Shown in pieces: positions 44,021 through 54,989 of a DNA stretch of 64,000 nucleotides (the first letter of the stretch is position 1; every line of letters starts with the position of its first letter). The stretch covers positions 725,125-789,124 of the forward strand of contig NW_019716259.1 of assembly GCF_900074925.1 (NCBI RefSeq). Reading direction: 5' to 3'. This stretch comes from Ramularia collo-cygni (Eukaryota; Ascomycota; Dothideomycetes; Mycosphaerellales; Mycosphaerellaceae). Made by a program: the position numbers and the translations under genes. Under the pieces are notes generated by a model. That model saw only the letters and a list, made by a program, of their open reading frames with translations, was not told the origin of the DNA and searched no databases.

Positions 44021-45853
44021 ATGGAGTACGCTTCGCAGCCATCTCCATTTTTCTACTATAATCCAGAGCCCGCCCATGACAACCGACAGATGCACGGCCA
44101 CTCACAGTTCATGGCCCACCAGCAGCCCCACGGACTCCCCATGGCTGTACTCGCATCGAGCCCGGAGCATATGATGCAATTCCAACACCCCGCATACAGA
44201 CCACATTCCGCTGGCTCGCACTTTGTCCACCACCCGCAGCCACAGCCCATGTATTCATTACCACCGGCGATACTCACACCAGATGCCTCCCCTCGCCAAC
44301 AGCTTAAGCCGGTCTACTATGCCCAGCAGCAAGATTTGCAACTCTTGCCAATCGAAACCGAGTTCCATCAGCACTATCCCGGAACACCCACGCTCTCTGC
44401 TTCGGGGTCTTTCAGCTCTGCATCGACGCCACCTTCGAGCGTGGAATTCCACGCACCCGCCAGTGGACTTTACATCCCTAAACAGCACATGATCCAGTAT
44501 CCCGCAGTGAAGCAGGGCTGTGAAGAGGAGGTCCTTCAAGAGGTTCTTGCTGGTGGAGACTGGACACGTCCCGGTTCACCTCCAATGACCCCCGTCTTCC
44601 TGCACAATAACTCCATCTCAGCGGCCAGTGATAGCACATATGGGTTTGACACTCGTCACAACTCGACACATATTTCGCCATCGCCATCTCCCGTGCCCCG
44701 CTCCGCCGCTTCTGATCAGGAAGTTTGCGATCCCCGCAATCTGAGCATTGGCAGCTCGGAATTCCACGCCAACACACATCACTGCAGCGGGCAGNACGAA
44801 CACAAGGCTCCGGTCAAGCAAGAGGCGCATGTGCACATTGTTCAGCCTGCTGAATTGGTTGGATACCCCACATTCGAGCCATTTTTCGAATTGGACGATG
44901 TTGACGATTTTTCCGGGGGTCCAAATGCTTACTCATCAGCTCCTGAAGTCCACTTCAACGGAGCGAAGCGACAACGTCTCGACCTCCAACACGGATTTGT
45001 CGAAGACGACGGATTCTTCAGCGAAGAAAGTTTCAGCGACGAGGACGAAATGGTTGCCGCTGCCCGCGGATACTCGCCTCCCATGTCCGACTTCTCCGGG
45101 CCCGACGCCTCCGAGTCCGCGCAGACCAAATCCAAGCGCAGGGGCTCATCGAAAAAGGGGGAGCTGTCCTACGACGCCTCGGAAGCCAACAACCAACAGC
45201 AACACGCCTCGAACGCGCCGGCATCCACCGCGCACAGCTCCAACTCCGACGCTGACGCCGACGCTAGCGAGTCCGCTGCCGCAACTCCCGCTCCGAGCGG
45301 CGCCGTCTCGCGTCGCGGTCGCAAGCAGTCCTTGACTGACGATCCCTCCAAGACTTTCGTGTGCACCCTATGCAGTCGTCGTTTCCGTCGGCAGGAACAC
45401 CTCAAGCGTCACTACCGCTCCCTTCACACGCACGACAAGCCCTTCGAGTGCACCGACTGCGGCAAGAAGTTCTCTCGCTCCGACAATCTCTCTCAGCATC
45501 AGCGCACCCACGGTGCTGGCACTATGGTTATGGGTGTTTTGCAGCCTGGCGACGCGGCCATGCCGCCACCAATCGAATCTGTCAACAGCGGTGAGGCAGG
45601 TACCATCCTCCGTCCCAAGCAAGAGCAGCAGCCATACCCACCGCCTCAGTCGCAGACACAGCCATACCCGCCCCAGTTGTCGCAACAAATGCCACAGCAA
45701 CACCGTCTCAGTCCCGACGCTGGCGAACTTGGTGCCATGCTCTTCGACGTCACCGCTCAAGTGTCTGGATCCAGCTCAAGCAACGCCAGCTACTCCGACA
45801 ATGACTTCGACGATGACCGCAAGCCAGCGAAGAAGAGGAAGCGTGAGGAGTAA
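44021..45853 (+). CDS. C2H2 zinc-finger regulator, Msn2/Msn4 type
   Basis: Predicted stress-responsive transcription factor. One exon, 610 residues, starting MEYASQPSPFFYYNPEPAHD. The long N-terminal part is Gln/His/Pro/Ser-rich and disordered, with an acidic segment (FEPFFELDDVDDF) that could be an activation region. Two C2H2 fingers at about 446-500 (FVCTLCSRRFRRQEHLKRHY; PFECTDCGKKFSRSDNLSQH) match Msn2/Msn4 at the recognition helices, so binding to stress elements with an AGGGG/CCCCT core is expected by family knowledge. A basic tail (KPAKKRKREE) looks like a nuclear signal. Although the frame is open upstream, no in-frame ATG precedes 44,021, so this start is preferred. An out-of-frame upstream ATG at 43,947 overlaps it. 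N at 44,795. Confidence 0.9.
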   Translation: MEYASQPSPFFYYNPEPAHDNRQMHGHSQFMAHQQPHGLPMAVLASSPEHMMQFQHPAYRPHSAGSHFVHHPQPQPMYSLPPAILTPDASPRQQLKPVYYAQQQDLQLLPIETEFHQHYPGTPTLSASGSFSSASTPPSSVEFHAPASGLYIPKQHMIQYPAVKQGCEEEVLQEVLAGGDWTRPGSPPMTPVFLHNNSISAASDSTYGFDTRHNSTHISPSPSPVPRSAASDQEVCDPRNLSIGSSEFHANTHHCSGQXEHKAPVKQEAHVHIVQPAELVGYPTFEPFFELDDVDDFSGGPNAYSSAPEVHFNGAKRQRLDLQHGFVEDDGFFSEESFSDEDEMVAAARGYSPPMSDFSGPDASESAQTKSKRRGSSKKGELSYDASEANNQQQHASNAPASTAHSSNSDADADASESAAATPAPSGAVSRRGRKQSLTDDPSKTFVCTLCSRRFRRQEHLKRHYRSLHTHDKPFECTDCGKKFSRSDNLSQHQRTHGAGTMVMGVLQPGDAAMPPPIESVNSGEAGTILRPKQEQQPYPPPQSQTQPYPPQLSQQMPQQHRLSPDAGELGAMLFDVTAQVSGSSSSNASYSDNDFDDDRKPAKKRKREE

Positions 45854-46804
45854 AAGCACTCTACCTTTCCTTACGGTCCATCTTTACCTGCTGCGGCTTT
45901 TGCGTGGGTGGTCCATGATACCATGATTTCACCATAGCGGGAGGAACATCTCGATACGAACTTTTACGTCGTCATGCCGGGGATAAAACCTCACAAACAA
46001 AAAAACGGGATGGGGTTGGATGATGCATCCTCTTCAACAGGATCGTCCACCTCCACCCTTCACTTCACATATCGGGCCGGTAACACAGCACGATTACCAC
46101 GGCCCTACCCTTCGTGGCCATTCTACCTTCGCTGTCTACAATTAATACCTTTCTATTGGAGGAAATGTGGCATGAGGGTGTTTTCGGATTGTGGGTTTTA
46201 CCGATGATGATGCATTTGCTTGCCTCGTGCTTCGACGAGGGCTGCTTCTTGCATCTCGACTCCTTCACATTATGGCTCAAGCGCTGGTCGAGAAGAGCAG
46301 TGTTAGTGGTTGAACGGATTGTAACTATGTATTATAGACGAAATGTCATTGCTGATTGCACATTATATTTGATCCTTCCTTCGCTTCTTCATCAATATTG
46401 GGACGTGCGGAAAGACAACGTTGTTCGTTTCGAGCAGCTTCCATTTGCCTGTGCGTACTCTTACCAATCGATAACGACCGTCGACGAAGAGAGCCCTCGC
46501 AGCAGCATGCATCCACGCGCATCGTCGACCAAGTGAGAACGACGACGTCGCGCATCAATGACTTACCACGGGCTGGCATTCAACCCTCACACTCACGAGA
46601 AACCACGTCACCATAAACACATCCCCGGCTGGAAACAACATTGTCTGGTAAAAGTCCGACACATATTTCCCGGCATGCTGCGATGCGGGAGATTCTCTTT
46701 CTAAATCGTGGTACATGTTCCAGAGCTACCCGGCGAGCGAAAAAAAACGACATGTCCCTTTGAATGCAGGCAATCCCGGAAGGACTAGCCAATTGGAAGC
46801 ACAC
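45854..46804. other. Convergent intergenic region
   Basis: About 950 bp between the zinc-finger gene and the GT8 gene 3' ends. No gene is supported; a frame at 46,114-46,536 has no recognisable feature. Confidence 0.55.
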
Positions 46805-47872
46805 TCAATTCCTACCCGAAGGGTACATCAAAGCTGTTTCTCGTCCTCTGTGGTACCCTTCCATCTCCGCTCTCTGTTCCTTCCAGATGGCTTTCAAAAC
46901 CGGATCGTGAGAAGGGTCTCCGTCCCAGTACTTTGCGTGGAAACTCCTCGCTCCACCGCGCCAGTCCTTTGCTGTCGGCCAATTCACATTCCATCCGTAC
47001 CATAGAGGCTTCCAGGGCATGTTTCCTTCACGGCGGTGCGCGTAGTTGAGGAGATTCTGTTCCGGCATGTGAGGGTCGAAGCGGCCGGGGAGGGCGAGGA
47101 GGGAGACGTAATAGTTGAAGAGGACGAGGCTCGGAGTGAAGACGAAGAAGCCGCAGTTGAGGTAGTTCATGTCTGTGGGGGGTGGGTAGGCGTGATCGTA
47201 GCCCCAGTAATCAGCATGGGTGGTGAACATGTAGGTTCGTGGTAGAGGTGCTTCGTCTTCTTTGATTTGGTCTGGATGAGGGAGGGTGGCTTGGGTGAGG
47301 GTTGCTTCGTCAAAGAAGACGCCGTCAAGAGGAGCTGTGACAAGAGTGTCGGCGTCGATGAAGCAGATCTTGCTGTATTCGATCAATTGGAAGAGACGCA
47401 GTTTGGACATGACGTCCGCCCATCGTGGTTCGTGGGAGACCATTAATGCAGGATCGAGCCTTTCGATGAGGATGACTGTCGCTCCATCGGCCTTGAGACG
47501 GTCCCTCTTACGTTTGGAGACATCCTTCGTACAGATGACCAGGAATGGAATGCTGTTGTTGGTGCCGGCCGTCTTGGAGTGGAGGAGTTGATAGGCCAGG
47601 ACGCGGGTGCCGAGGAAGTAGCCATCGTCTGAGTCGTTGATGGCAGCGGACTCTTCGTCTGTTTCCTTTCGACCAACGCTACCGGCGAGAAATGTTGCAA
47701 AGGCGACTTGGTGAGTTTTGAGCGGCTTCTGTAAGCTGGTTCCCCCATTTCCCTTGCGGTGTCGTGGAAGCCATTGGCTGCTGTGGCCTGCGTTCCTGAA
47801 GGAGAGAGTTATGAGGGCAGAGGCGAGGAAGAGAAATATACAGAGACCGATGGTCTTTGGATTGGCTGGCAT
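46805..47872 (-). CDS. Golgi-type glycosyltransferase, family GT8-like
   Basis: A type II membrane protein: short cytosolic start MPANPKTIGL, a signal anchor (about 8-25, LCIFLFLASALITL) and a lumenal catalytic domain. The nucleotide-sugar transferase core has the DxD motif at 173-175 (ICFIDADTLVTAPLDGVFFD), then MNYLNCGFFVFTPS and a C-terminal GWNVNWPTAKDW. This resembles glycogenin/GNT1-like GT8 transferases of fungi. Donor and acceptor sugars cannot be read from sequence. The frame extends 25 codons upstream to another ATG (47,947), but the inner Met gives the more usual short cytosolic tail. 355 residues. Confidence 0.8.
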   Translation of the reverse strand: MPANPKTIGLCIFLFLASALITLSFRNAGHSSQWLPRHRKGNGGTSLQKPLKTHQVAFATFLAGSVGRKETDEESAAINDSDDGYFLGTRVLAYQLLHSKTAGTNNSIPFLVICTKDVSKRKRDRLKADGATVILIERLDPALMVSHEPRWADVMSKLRLFQLIEYSKICFIDADTLVTAPLDGVFFDEATLTQATLPHPDQIKEDEAPLPRTYMFTTHADYWGYDHAYPPPTDMNYLNCGFFVFTPSLVLFNYYVSLLALPGRFDPHMPEQNLLNYAHRREGNMPWKPLWYGWNVNWPTAKDWRGGARSFHAKYWDGDPSHDPVLKAIWKEQRAEMEGYHRGRETALMYPSGRN

Positions 47873-48556
47873 CGTAGCAGCATCTTGCGAGGAAATGGAA
47901 GTGCAAACTGAAGGAATGGGATGCTTCAAGAGATGGAAAGGTTGCATTCCAGGAGCCCAACGACGCGAGGCGTGTCGCCCAAGGGATTGACGAACGATGT
48001 GAATCTACCTGGCTTGAGCATGGGCAAAGCATGTCTACCGGAGTTGGAGGTTAGCACTCGCAAGGTATTGTCATGCTGTTGTTCTGTGGTAAGAGGGAGC
48101 GAAGGTGAGCTATTTGTGTAGGACGTTAGAGCCATCACATTCATATACCATACCATATGCCATGCTGAATTTCNCCATAACATACCGCCTTCCCATGCTC
48201 ACCGACTCTGTCCAAACTGACCAGCTGCGCGTTGGAGTGAAATTACCTGTTCCAAGTTAAGGACCCAAGATACTAGGTAAACCTGCCTACAAGAATAGCG
48301 GATAGTTTGGGCGGGACGGACCCTCTCACATCAACACAGCCTCGACATCTTCCTCCAACCAATCCACGTCATGATATTTTATTTCGTGCGCTGTTCGAGT
48401 CGCCCGCGACATCACATGCGATCTCACACGCGTGGACTGCGACCCACTTATCCTTCCACCGCTCACTGCTGCGTCCACTCGGCGAATTGCTGCCAGCGTT
48501 GATGATTGGTCCAAGGATTCTAGCCGCCAGACTAGGGTACAGACAGATAGAGCACG
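47873..48556. other. Divergent intergenic region
   Basis: About 680 bp between the GT8 gene (-) and the next gene (+), holding both promoters. No gene or clear motif is seen. Confidence 0.6.
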
Positions 48557-51310
48557 ATGCCGTCGCTCGACTATCCCAACCCTTACGATCCAGCTCTTCC
48601 TCCATGTTCCGATATGCCCTCTCCCAAGGACGATGACAAACCCCGCCGTCGCAAAAAGGACCTCGACCGTGAGCGCGACTCAACCACAACGCCCCGCGAA
48701 AAACAACGATCGCACAAGTCTTCGAGCTCCACCAAGCTTCCTCTGCCTAAGCGGGCAGGCAGCAGGGAGCGGGACCGCGACCGTGACTCTCCCCGACCAG
48801 TGTCGAGCTCGGATAGGGCGTCTGCCCGGACGCCCACCAAAGAAAAGAGACTATCCCCCAAATATCCTCTCCCGGAAATGGACCGTCGTGTGACCTCTTC
48901 ATACCCCAGTTTCAGCAAGGCACACAGCAGGGAATCTGTTAGAGAACATGGCCCAGATGGAGCAGAGGGAGGGGATGAGGAGACGAAGAGGAGAAACTCC
49001 TCTCAGTCAGTCAATGCTGCTGCTGCCGCCCCGAGTCGGGCTCCGCCCAGTCCACCGCTCACCGCCGAGGATCCGGATATCAACCGTTCAGGCAGTGGGA
49101 GGAGCATGCGTGATGAAGCAGACGTAAAGGTCAAGGCGGACACAGGACGAAGGAGTGTAGACAGTGGATCGAGGAGCAAAGGCGTAAAGAGTGAAAAGTC
49201 GGCTGCTAGTCTTCACAAGGAGGCACGGTTCGTTGGGTCAGAGATCTCAGGCATGCCTGGAACCTTCCCAGAAGACGAGCGCAAGTCAACACCGAACAGC
49301 AGTTATCGCCGTACAGCATCAACTACCTCGCACACTGCGTCTCAACCGGCCTCAACTCTTACCGAGGACACCACCGACTCGGACGCCACATCGATCGCTC
49401 CCGATCGGAAACCCAGCCGCAGGCCACATCACATTGCAACAAAGAACGAATACCTCCCCACAAATGGAGATCACTCGCAACCGAGAACGCCTACCCAAGA
49501 TCCCGATTTTGCACCTCACATGAGAGCTACTCCAGTGATTGATGTCGGCATGGCCAATACTCACACGGCAAGGTCCTTTGCAACTCCCTTGACAGCCAAG
49601 CAGATGCCCATGCCTCCACCACCGCCTCCGCCACCTATTGCTGGACCTAAAGAAGCTCCCAGGGTTGACTACCTCCTCAAGCACGGCGGGTTGTCGTATC
49701 CAGTCCCGAAGAGGCTCGTGCAGACTGGTCCTTCGGTTCCGGTTCAGCAGTACAATGTCTATCAGTCTCCAGCACTCAGTCAGGCTGCACCCATGGAGGA
49801 GTATGCAAAGGTGTTCGGCGGAATTCACAAACGATTGGACGATTATCTGCAGGTCATCCGCAACAATGGGTCCCTGGCGGTCGCCACTGGATACAAGTCT
49901 GTGGCACGTCGACTGCTCGATAAGCTATCGCAAGTCTTTGCTCGCGACATCTCGTCTCAGCGCTGCGACTGTGTCGTTTGTAAGACGGTCCCACAGCCGA
50001 GCCTTTCCGATGAAGAGGACAGCGGTGTGAGCTGGGGTGAGATTTTGGAGTTTGTGGCTGGACGCCGTGAGCTACCACAGTGGCCTCCTTTTTCGATTCA
50101 GCCCGATGATAGTGGACTTGGGATTTCGGGCGCCACATCAGCCCCCATGCAGAAACTCGACATTGATGTTCCCGACGAGTATCGGGACCACNACATCCGA
50201 CAGAACCAGAAGACAAAGCGAGCGGTGCAAAGCTGGCTGTCGCAGCAGCCCGACGTCCCCGAGAGTCCACCAGAGGAGGCTGACGAGGATACTCTAATGT
50301 TCGCCATGATGACCAAATTGACAATGCAACAACGGAACCTCTTCATAGCCCTGATGCATGGACAGAATTTCGTCTCGGAGGCCCGGGCGCCGACACCCGC
50401 TGAACGTNCCTCCACGTCCTCCAACGCGCTCAGGAGGGCGAAGAATGCTCTTCAACGGCTGTATCGACTGGATAGACCACCACGAGATTGCGAGAGCGCC
50501 ATGTATCTTCTTAACAATCCTCATTTACACGGCATGCTCGCAACGCTTGCAGAAGTCAATGAGGGTGAGTGGGACATACTCATCTCGGGAAGGTTTGATG
50601 GCTTCCTGTGGTCCGGCGCAGAAGCGGNGTTCCCTCCCTCTGTCTCTGCGTTTGCGTCGCAAGCTTCGTCGCGGGTGCCATCCAGAGCAGCGAATGCCAC
50701 GCCGTACTCGCGGAATGGGACGCCATTCAGTGGACTCAGTGCCATACCCTCACGCAACACCACCCCTTTCAGCCCGGATGCAATACAAATGCCGTCAATG
50801 TTCCNAACTCGAGGTCCAACGCCTGGCCCTAATGGTATGGGTGTTGCTCCACCCGCACCAGTCCAGCTCGATGAGGATACCGAGATTGCAGTCGCTGCTG
50901 AGTTGGAGCGCAATCTATTCCTGGACATGGAACGTCTGGAAGATGCATTTGAGATTCTTCATGGAAGAGCAGAGTTGGTTCGCCAAATGCTCCGTGAACG
51001 ATCCGCTGGTCTATCTGCCCAGGCTCAGCTTCGTCGCGGATACGGAGATCCCGTTGGCGTGCGACTAGACACGCCTGCGAGTGGCATGACAGACTTTGAG
51101 GAAGAAGAGGACGACGGGCTAGGCGATACCGCCAGTCTAGCGCCCGATGACAGTGCCAGCCAGATTAGTGTCAATCGCCGCCATCGCCACAGACAGCGCG
51201 AACGCAAGACACCACTGCCCGAGGCTCTTCCGGAAGAGGACGAGAGCGTGTTCGAAGAGCATAACGACCGCGCTCGGAAGGAACGCAGCGGGAGACGATC
51301 AAAATACTGA
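48557..51310 (+). CDS. Conserved Pezizomycotina protein of unknown function
   Basis: One exon of 917 codons. The first ~350 residues are low-complexity (Arg/Lys/Asp/Ser, a PPPPPPPP run near 355). A conserved core follows: YLLKHGGLSYPVPKRLVQTG, then FGGIHKRLDDYLQVIRNNGS, CDCVVCKTVP and VSWGEILEFVAGRRELPQWP. The CDCVVC motif could bind a metal. A helical C-terminal part (LERNLFLDMERLEDAFEILH) and an acidic/basic tail follow. I recall that relatives in other moulds are sometimes labelled 5-methylcytosine G/T mismatch-specific DNA glycosylase, but I see no helix-hairpin-helix or other glycosylase motif and would not transfer that name. Four Ns lie in the frame. Confidence 0.8.
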   Translation: MPSLDYPNPYDPALPPCSDMPSPKDDDKPRRRKKDLDRERDSTTTPREKQRSHKSSSSTKLPLPKRAGSRERDRDRDSPRPVSSSDRASARTPTKEKRLSPKYPLPEMDRRVTSSYPSFSKAHSRESVREHGPDGAEGGDEETKRRNSSQSVNAAAAAPSRAPPSPPLTAEDPDINRSGSGRSMRDEADVKVKADTGRRSVDSGSRSKGVKSEKSAASLHKEARFVGSEISGMPGTFPEDERKSTPNSSYRRTASTTSHTASQPASTLTEDTTDSDATSIAPDRKPSRRPHHIATKNEYLPTNGDHSQPRTPTQDPDFAPHMRATPVIDVGMANTHTARSFATPLTAKQMPMPPPPPPPPIAGPKEAPRVDYLLKHGGLSYPVPKRLVQTGPSVPVQQYNVYQSPALSQAAPMEEYAKVFGGIHKRLDDYLQVIRNNGSLAVATGYKSVARRLLDKLSQVFARDISSQRCDCVVCKTVPQPSLSDEEDSGVSWGEILEFVAGRRELPQWPPFSIQPDDSGLGISGATSAPMQKLDIDVPDEYRDHXIRQNQKTKRAVQSWLSQQPDVPESPPEEADEDTLMFAMMTKLTMQQRNLFIALMHGQNFVSEARAPTPAERXSTSSNALRRAKNALQRLYRLDRPPRDCESAMYLLNNPHLHGMLATLAEVNEGEWDILISGRFDGFLWSGAEAXFPPSVSAFASQASSRVPSRAANATPYSRNGTPFSGLSAIPSRNTTPFSPDAIQMPSMFXTRGPTPGPNGMGVAPPAPVQLDEDTEIAVAAELERNLFLDMERLEDAFEILHGRAELVRQMLRERSAGLSAQAQLRRGYGDPVGVRLDTPASGMTDFEEEEDDGLGDTASLAPDDSASQISVNRRHRHRQRERKTPLPEALPEEDESVFEEHNDRARKERSGRRSKY

Positions 51311-52206
51311 GGAAAAGCGATTCTTGTTTGAATTGGAAATGTTGTATTTATCGAAGGAGCATTGAGCCAGCGAGAGGGAACTGATGTATGAGGTTTGGGT
51401 TCTCGGGCATAGCGGGCGGCGTTAATTGGGGCTTCAGCAGGTGCTGAAGCGACGAGTATGAACACGCGCTGAATTGCGCTATGAGAATGAGAAATGCTGA
51501 TGCTGATGGCGGGAAACGAGCACTGAGTATGATCTGCAGCGGGGGAACAAATGCATGTTCCTCCTTCGGACCTTCCTATTTACCATTCATGTTGTATTTC
51601 TTGCTCTACACACTGCCCGCATTCGTTCTAGTCATTAACGTTACAGGGCTTCTGGAGTCGCGCGACGCGAAGCAAGATTTCCATCGTCAAGCGTGGTCGC
51701 AAAGGAAATTAAAAGGTGGCACGGTGTCCACTCGGAGGCCAGCTTTTCGAGAGACGAGAAACAGTCGCTTTCCATTCTCCAATTCCTCACTTGAAGTCGC
51801 ACCATCATCTCACCCAAGAAATGTACAGACGCAAGCAACGAGATGAGCCACGACCGTTGCGTCAGCAGAACACAGGTTCGCCCACTCTTTCTCCATTAGT
51901 CGTTGTCATCAGCAGCCCGGAGGACAGCGGCAATCGCCCATGAGGACGTCATCTGGATTCAAGGTTTCAATCAAACCTTAAGGTATGAGCCAACCCGTCC
52001 TCCAGCAGATCTGGCGTTGGTTTCTGTTTACCACTGCCCTTGTTCGCTTCTCTGCCGCCCGTGTTTGCTCGTGAGGACTGTCCTCTCGTTGCGCCCATTC
52101 ACTTCTTAATTGCTACGACGCGGCGCTGTGGTGGCTGGTCTCTTTCTCGGGACATATTCGAGATTTCAAGAACAGCAACGGCCCCCGAAACAGCGGAACT
52201 GCGAGG
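51311..52206. other. Intergenic, no gene seen
   Basis: About 900 bp before the Sfk1-family gene, presumably its promoter and leader. Short frames such as 51,481-51,846 have a hydrophobic patch but no other support. Confidence 0.55.
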
Positions 52207-53271
52207 ATGTTTGGGCTCAGTTACTGGTTCCTGCCTCTGTTTGCAGGATGTACGTGGTTAGGTGTGTGAAAACGGTGTCGCGATGCGATGCGCATGAGAT
52301 GTGGAGAAATTGGCTTCTGACAGTGTCGCACAGGAACGCTTCTGGCAATGCTTGGAAGATGGGTGAGTGACGGCGCATGAACACCTCCCAAATCTCTTCT
52401 CCCGGTACTGATGCGTCTTATTCCAGGTGGCTATTGGTAGCCCGCATTACCCCGAAATGGAACCCAACCAGCAAGTTGCATTCATCTCAGATGTTGGAGC
52501 TACATCATGGGGTAAGCCGCTGTTCATTGCTGGGAGTGCTGTGGCGGTGGTGGTGTTTGATCTGGCCTTTGTCTCGGAACGCTGGCTACGGCACAAAGGA
52601 CGACTCACGAAGAATTACAACCGGACCGAGAAGATTCTGAGTGTGTTTGCAACAATATTCGCTATTGTCGGTGCTGCAGGTCTGATCCTGCTTACCATCT
52701 TCGACACTCGACGACACCCCAAGACTCATAGGGCAATGCTGGTGGTGTTCATGTGAGTCCATGCCGATCGCTCGAAGTCGATCAATCACTAATGCCTTCC
52801 AATAGTGCCGGGTATATCATCTCAGCAATCTTCATCTGCGCCGAATACCAACGACTTGGAATCCACTACCGCGACTACCGCATCCTCGCCATATCCTTCT
52901 GGATCAAGCTGGGATTCATCTTCCTCGAGATAGCTCTCGTCATTGCCTTTGGAGTCCTGCAATTATATGATATGTACAATCCCGCCGCGTACATCGAATG
53001 GATCATCTCCCTCGTCTACATCTTCTACGTCTGGAGCTACATTATCGACTTTCTACCTGCGACCAAGACTCGTTCCTACGAAGATCGGTTCGTACACCCA
53101 CACGAAGTCCCGAAGATTCGAGCGCAGGATGATGAGATGGCTATGCAAACGCAAGCAAATGGCAATATGATGGGCGGACCTGTATACAGCGGGGGTGGTG
53201 GACAACCGGATGCTGCGGATACGTATCTCAACTATAGGCCGAACGGTCAGGAGCCCTCGAGGAACTTTTAA
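52207..53271 (+). CDS. Frag1/DRAM/Sfk1-family membrane protein
   Basis: Yeast Sfk1 is a plasma-membrane protein that helps the PI 4-kinase Stt4 and lipid asymmetry; DRAM relatives act in autophagy. Four exons (52,207-52,261; 52,334-52,362; 52,427-52,752; 52,806-53,271) join in phase to 291 residues. The second exon is only 29 nt and restores WLGTLLAMLGRWVAIG, completing the first membrane helix. Six hydrophobic segments are visible, with the family motifs VAFISDVGATSWGKPLFIAG and FDLAFVSERWLRHKGRL in the first half and ISFWIKLGFIFLEIALVIAF later. The C-terminal ~65 residues are polar and probably cytosolic. Intron donors are GTGTGT, GTGAGT and GTGAGT. Confidence 0.88.
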
Positions 53272-53602
53272 TCAGTTTGTGGATGAAGGGAAAAGAGCGA
53301 GGCGTTTGCGGATATGGCATTATTTTGCACAAAGGATACAGAGACATACGACAGGTCCCCNTGTGCACTGAGACATACCTCTATTTTATTACGATAGAGC
53401 GATGGTTGGAGATACTAATGGAACTTCTCCGTTCTGATTGTTGCGCGGACGTCTCAGAGAATATGTCTGTGAAAACTGTTGGACTGAATTAAAGATGTGA
53501 AACAGGTGGGCATAGCGAGTGACCGCGCGAAGAAGCTGCTGCGAGTANAAGTACTGGGCAGCCTAGGGCTGGTAGATGACCATTTCTATCCTTGATTAAG
53601 CC

Positions 53603-54614
53603 ATGGCCGGCGAGATGGATGTCACGGGCATCGTCAGTCCACCGCTTACGCAGTCGCAGTCACAAGGTCGTCCCATCGCAAGAGTCATATCTATGCTGCA
53701 AGACGCACTATCCAAGCTGAACAAGGCCGCAGAGGAACACGCTGCCTCTCTAGAACTCCACCAAAACAAGACCACAGAGGATCTCGATGCCTCTTTCAAT
53801 GACACGGCAACAGAGCCTACAAGCAGTTTGACCCCTGACGTTGTACCAAAAAGAGTCACGCTCAGGAAGGACATCCGAAAGTCTGTCAAGTATTCTCAAC
53901 GCACGCTATGCTCATCTAATAGATATCAGACTTCAGAATGAAGATGACTACAATTTGATAGTCCATTGCAAAGGGATGAGTTCCAAAACCACCGTGGACA
54001 TCCTGCGCCTTCACTCCGGCTATTTCAGGAAGTATCTGCCACCGCAGAAGACAGGCGACAATCTTCAGAGATTACACTGGGATCAAACGGAACTTTTCGC
54101 TGCAGAACGCTTCTTGGACTTTGTCTATAAATTCGACTATGGCCCTCGCGAAATGTATTCCAACCCGCCTGCGGCCGATGCCACGATGAGCGATGCCGAG
54201 ATCCATATCGGCGTGTATCGATTGGCTCAGCAGTGGATTGTTCCTCGCTTGATGGGCAGGGCAAAGGCAAAGTTCGATGCCTACCTCGGCACTCTTGCTG
54301 GCAAAGAAGATATGAGCGAGCTTCTTGATCTCGTGCCAATATTGTATGAGAGACAGGATCAGCAGCCAGCGGTCATAGAGCTTCAGAGATCGCTGGTGGA
54401 GGCTTGGGCGGGATTGGCTACCCAGCAGCTTGCAGCGCTGAGCAAAGACCGGTTGAAGAATGTGTTTGCGAGGTTCTCGGAGTTCTCGATCGATGTGATG
54501 ATGCTGCAGAGCCGCGCGGCTACGCCGATGGCGCCGAGGAAGAGAAAAAGGATGGAGCAGGATCGCTCGTCTGAGTCTCGAGCTTCGCCGGACTCTTTAA
54601 CGGCGAGTGACTGA
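53603..54614 (+). CDS. BTB/POZ-domain protein
   Basis: Two overlapping frames must be joined. The N-terminal frame (MAGEMDVTGIVSPPL) carries a helical stretch. The second carries a BTB-like fold: DDYNLIVHCKGMSSKTTVDI, LRLHSGYFRKYLPPQ, AERFLDFVYKFDYGPREM and HIGVYRLAQQWIVPRLMGRA. BTB proteins often dimerise and recruit substrates to Cullin-3. Removing 53,881-53,929 (GTCTGT donor, CTAAT branch, ATATCAG acceptor, 49 nt) restores one frame of 320 residues; 53,826-53,922 is an alternative. The C-terminus has a nuclear-signal-like RKRKRMEQ. The exact junction is not certain, the domain call is fairly so. Confidence 0.75.
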
Positions 54615-54989
54615 TAGAGCGTTGGCTCGTCTTACATGTCTTGTGCTTCTATCTCGGCTGATTGTAAAGGGGTTGGGATGCCATGTCTTGAGCGCTGCAT
54701 ACTTGGCGACTCCGCTTGAGGTATGCATCGAGCTTGAAGACAACCTGACGTGAATTAGCACAAGGACGTTGTCTTTTTGTTTCCTTTGCCTCTTTCATTG
54801 TCGTTGTCTAAAACTCACCAAGAATAGCATTGCCACAAAGAATGTAACTTACACAAAGCACATTNTCACCTTCCTCTATAATAACAGCACATGGTCCGCT
54901 GGGCCTCAAGCCTTCCTTTCCATCCACATTCGTCTTTCCAGCTCCGGTAGCTAGGTAAGTCTCACACACAAGTTTTCATTTTCAGCGAC

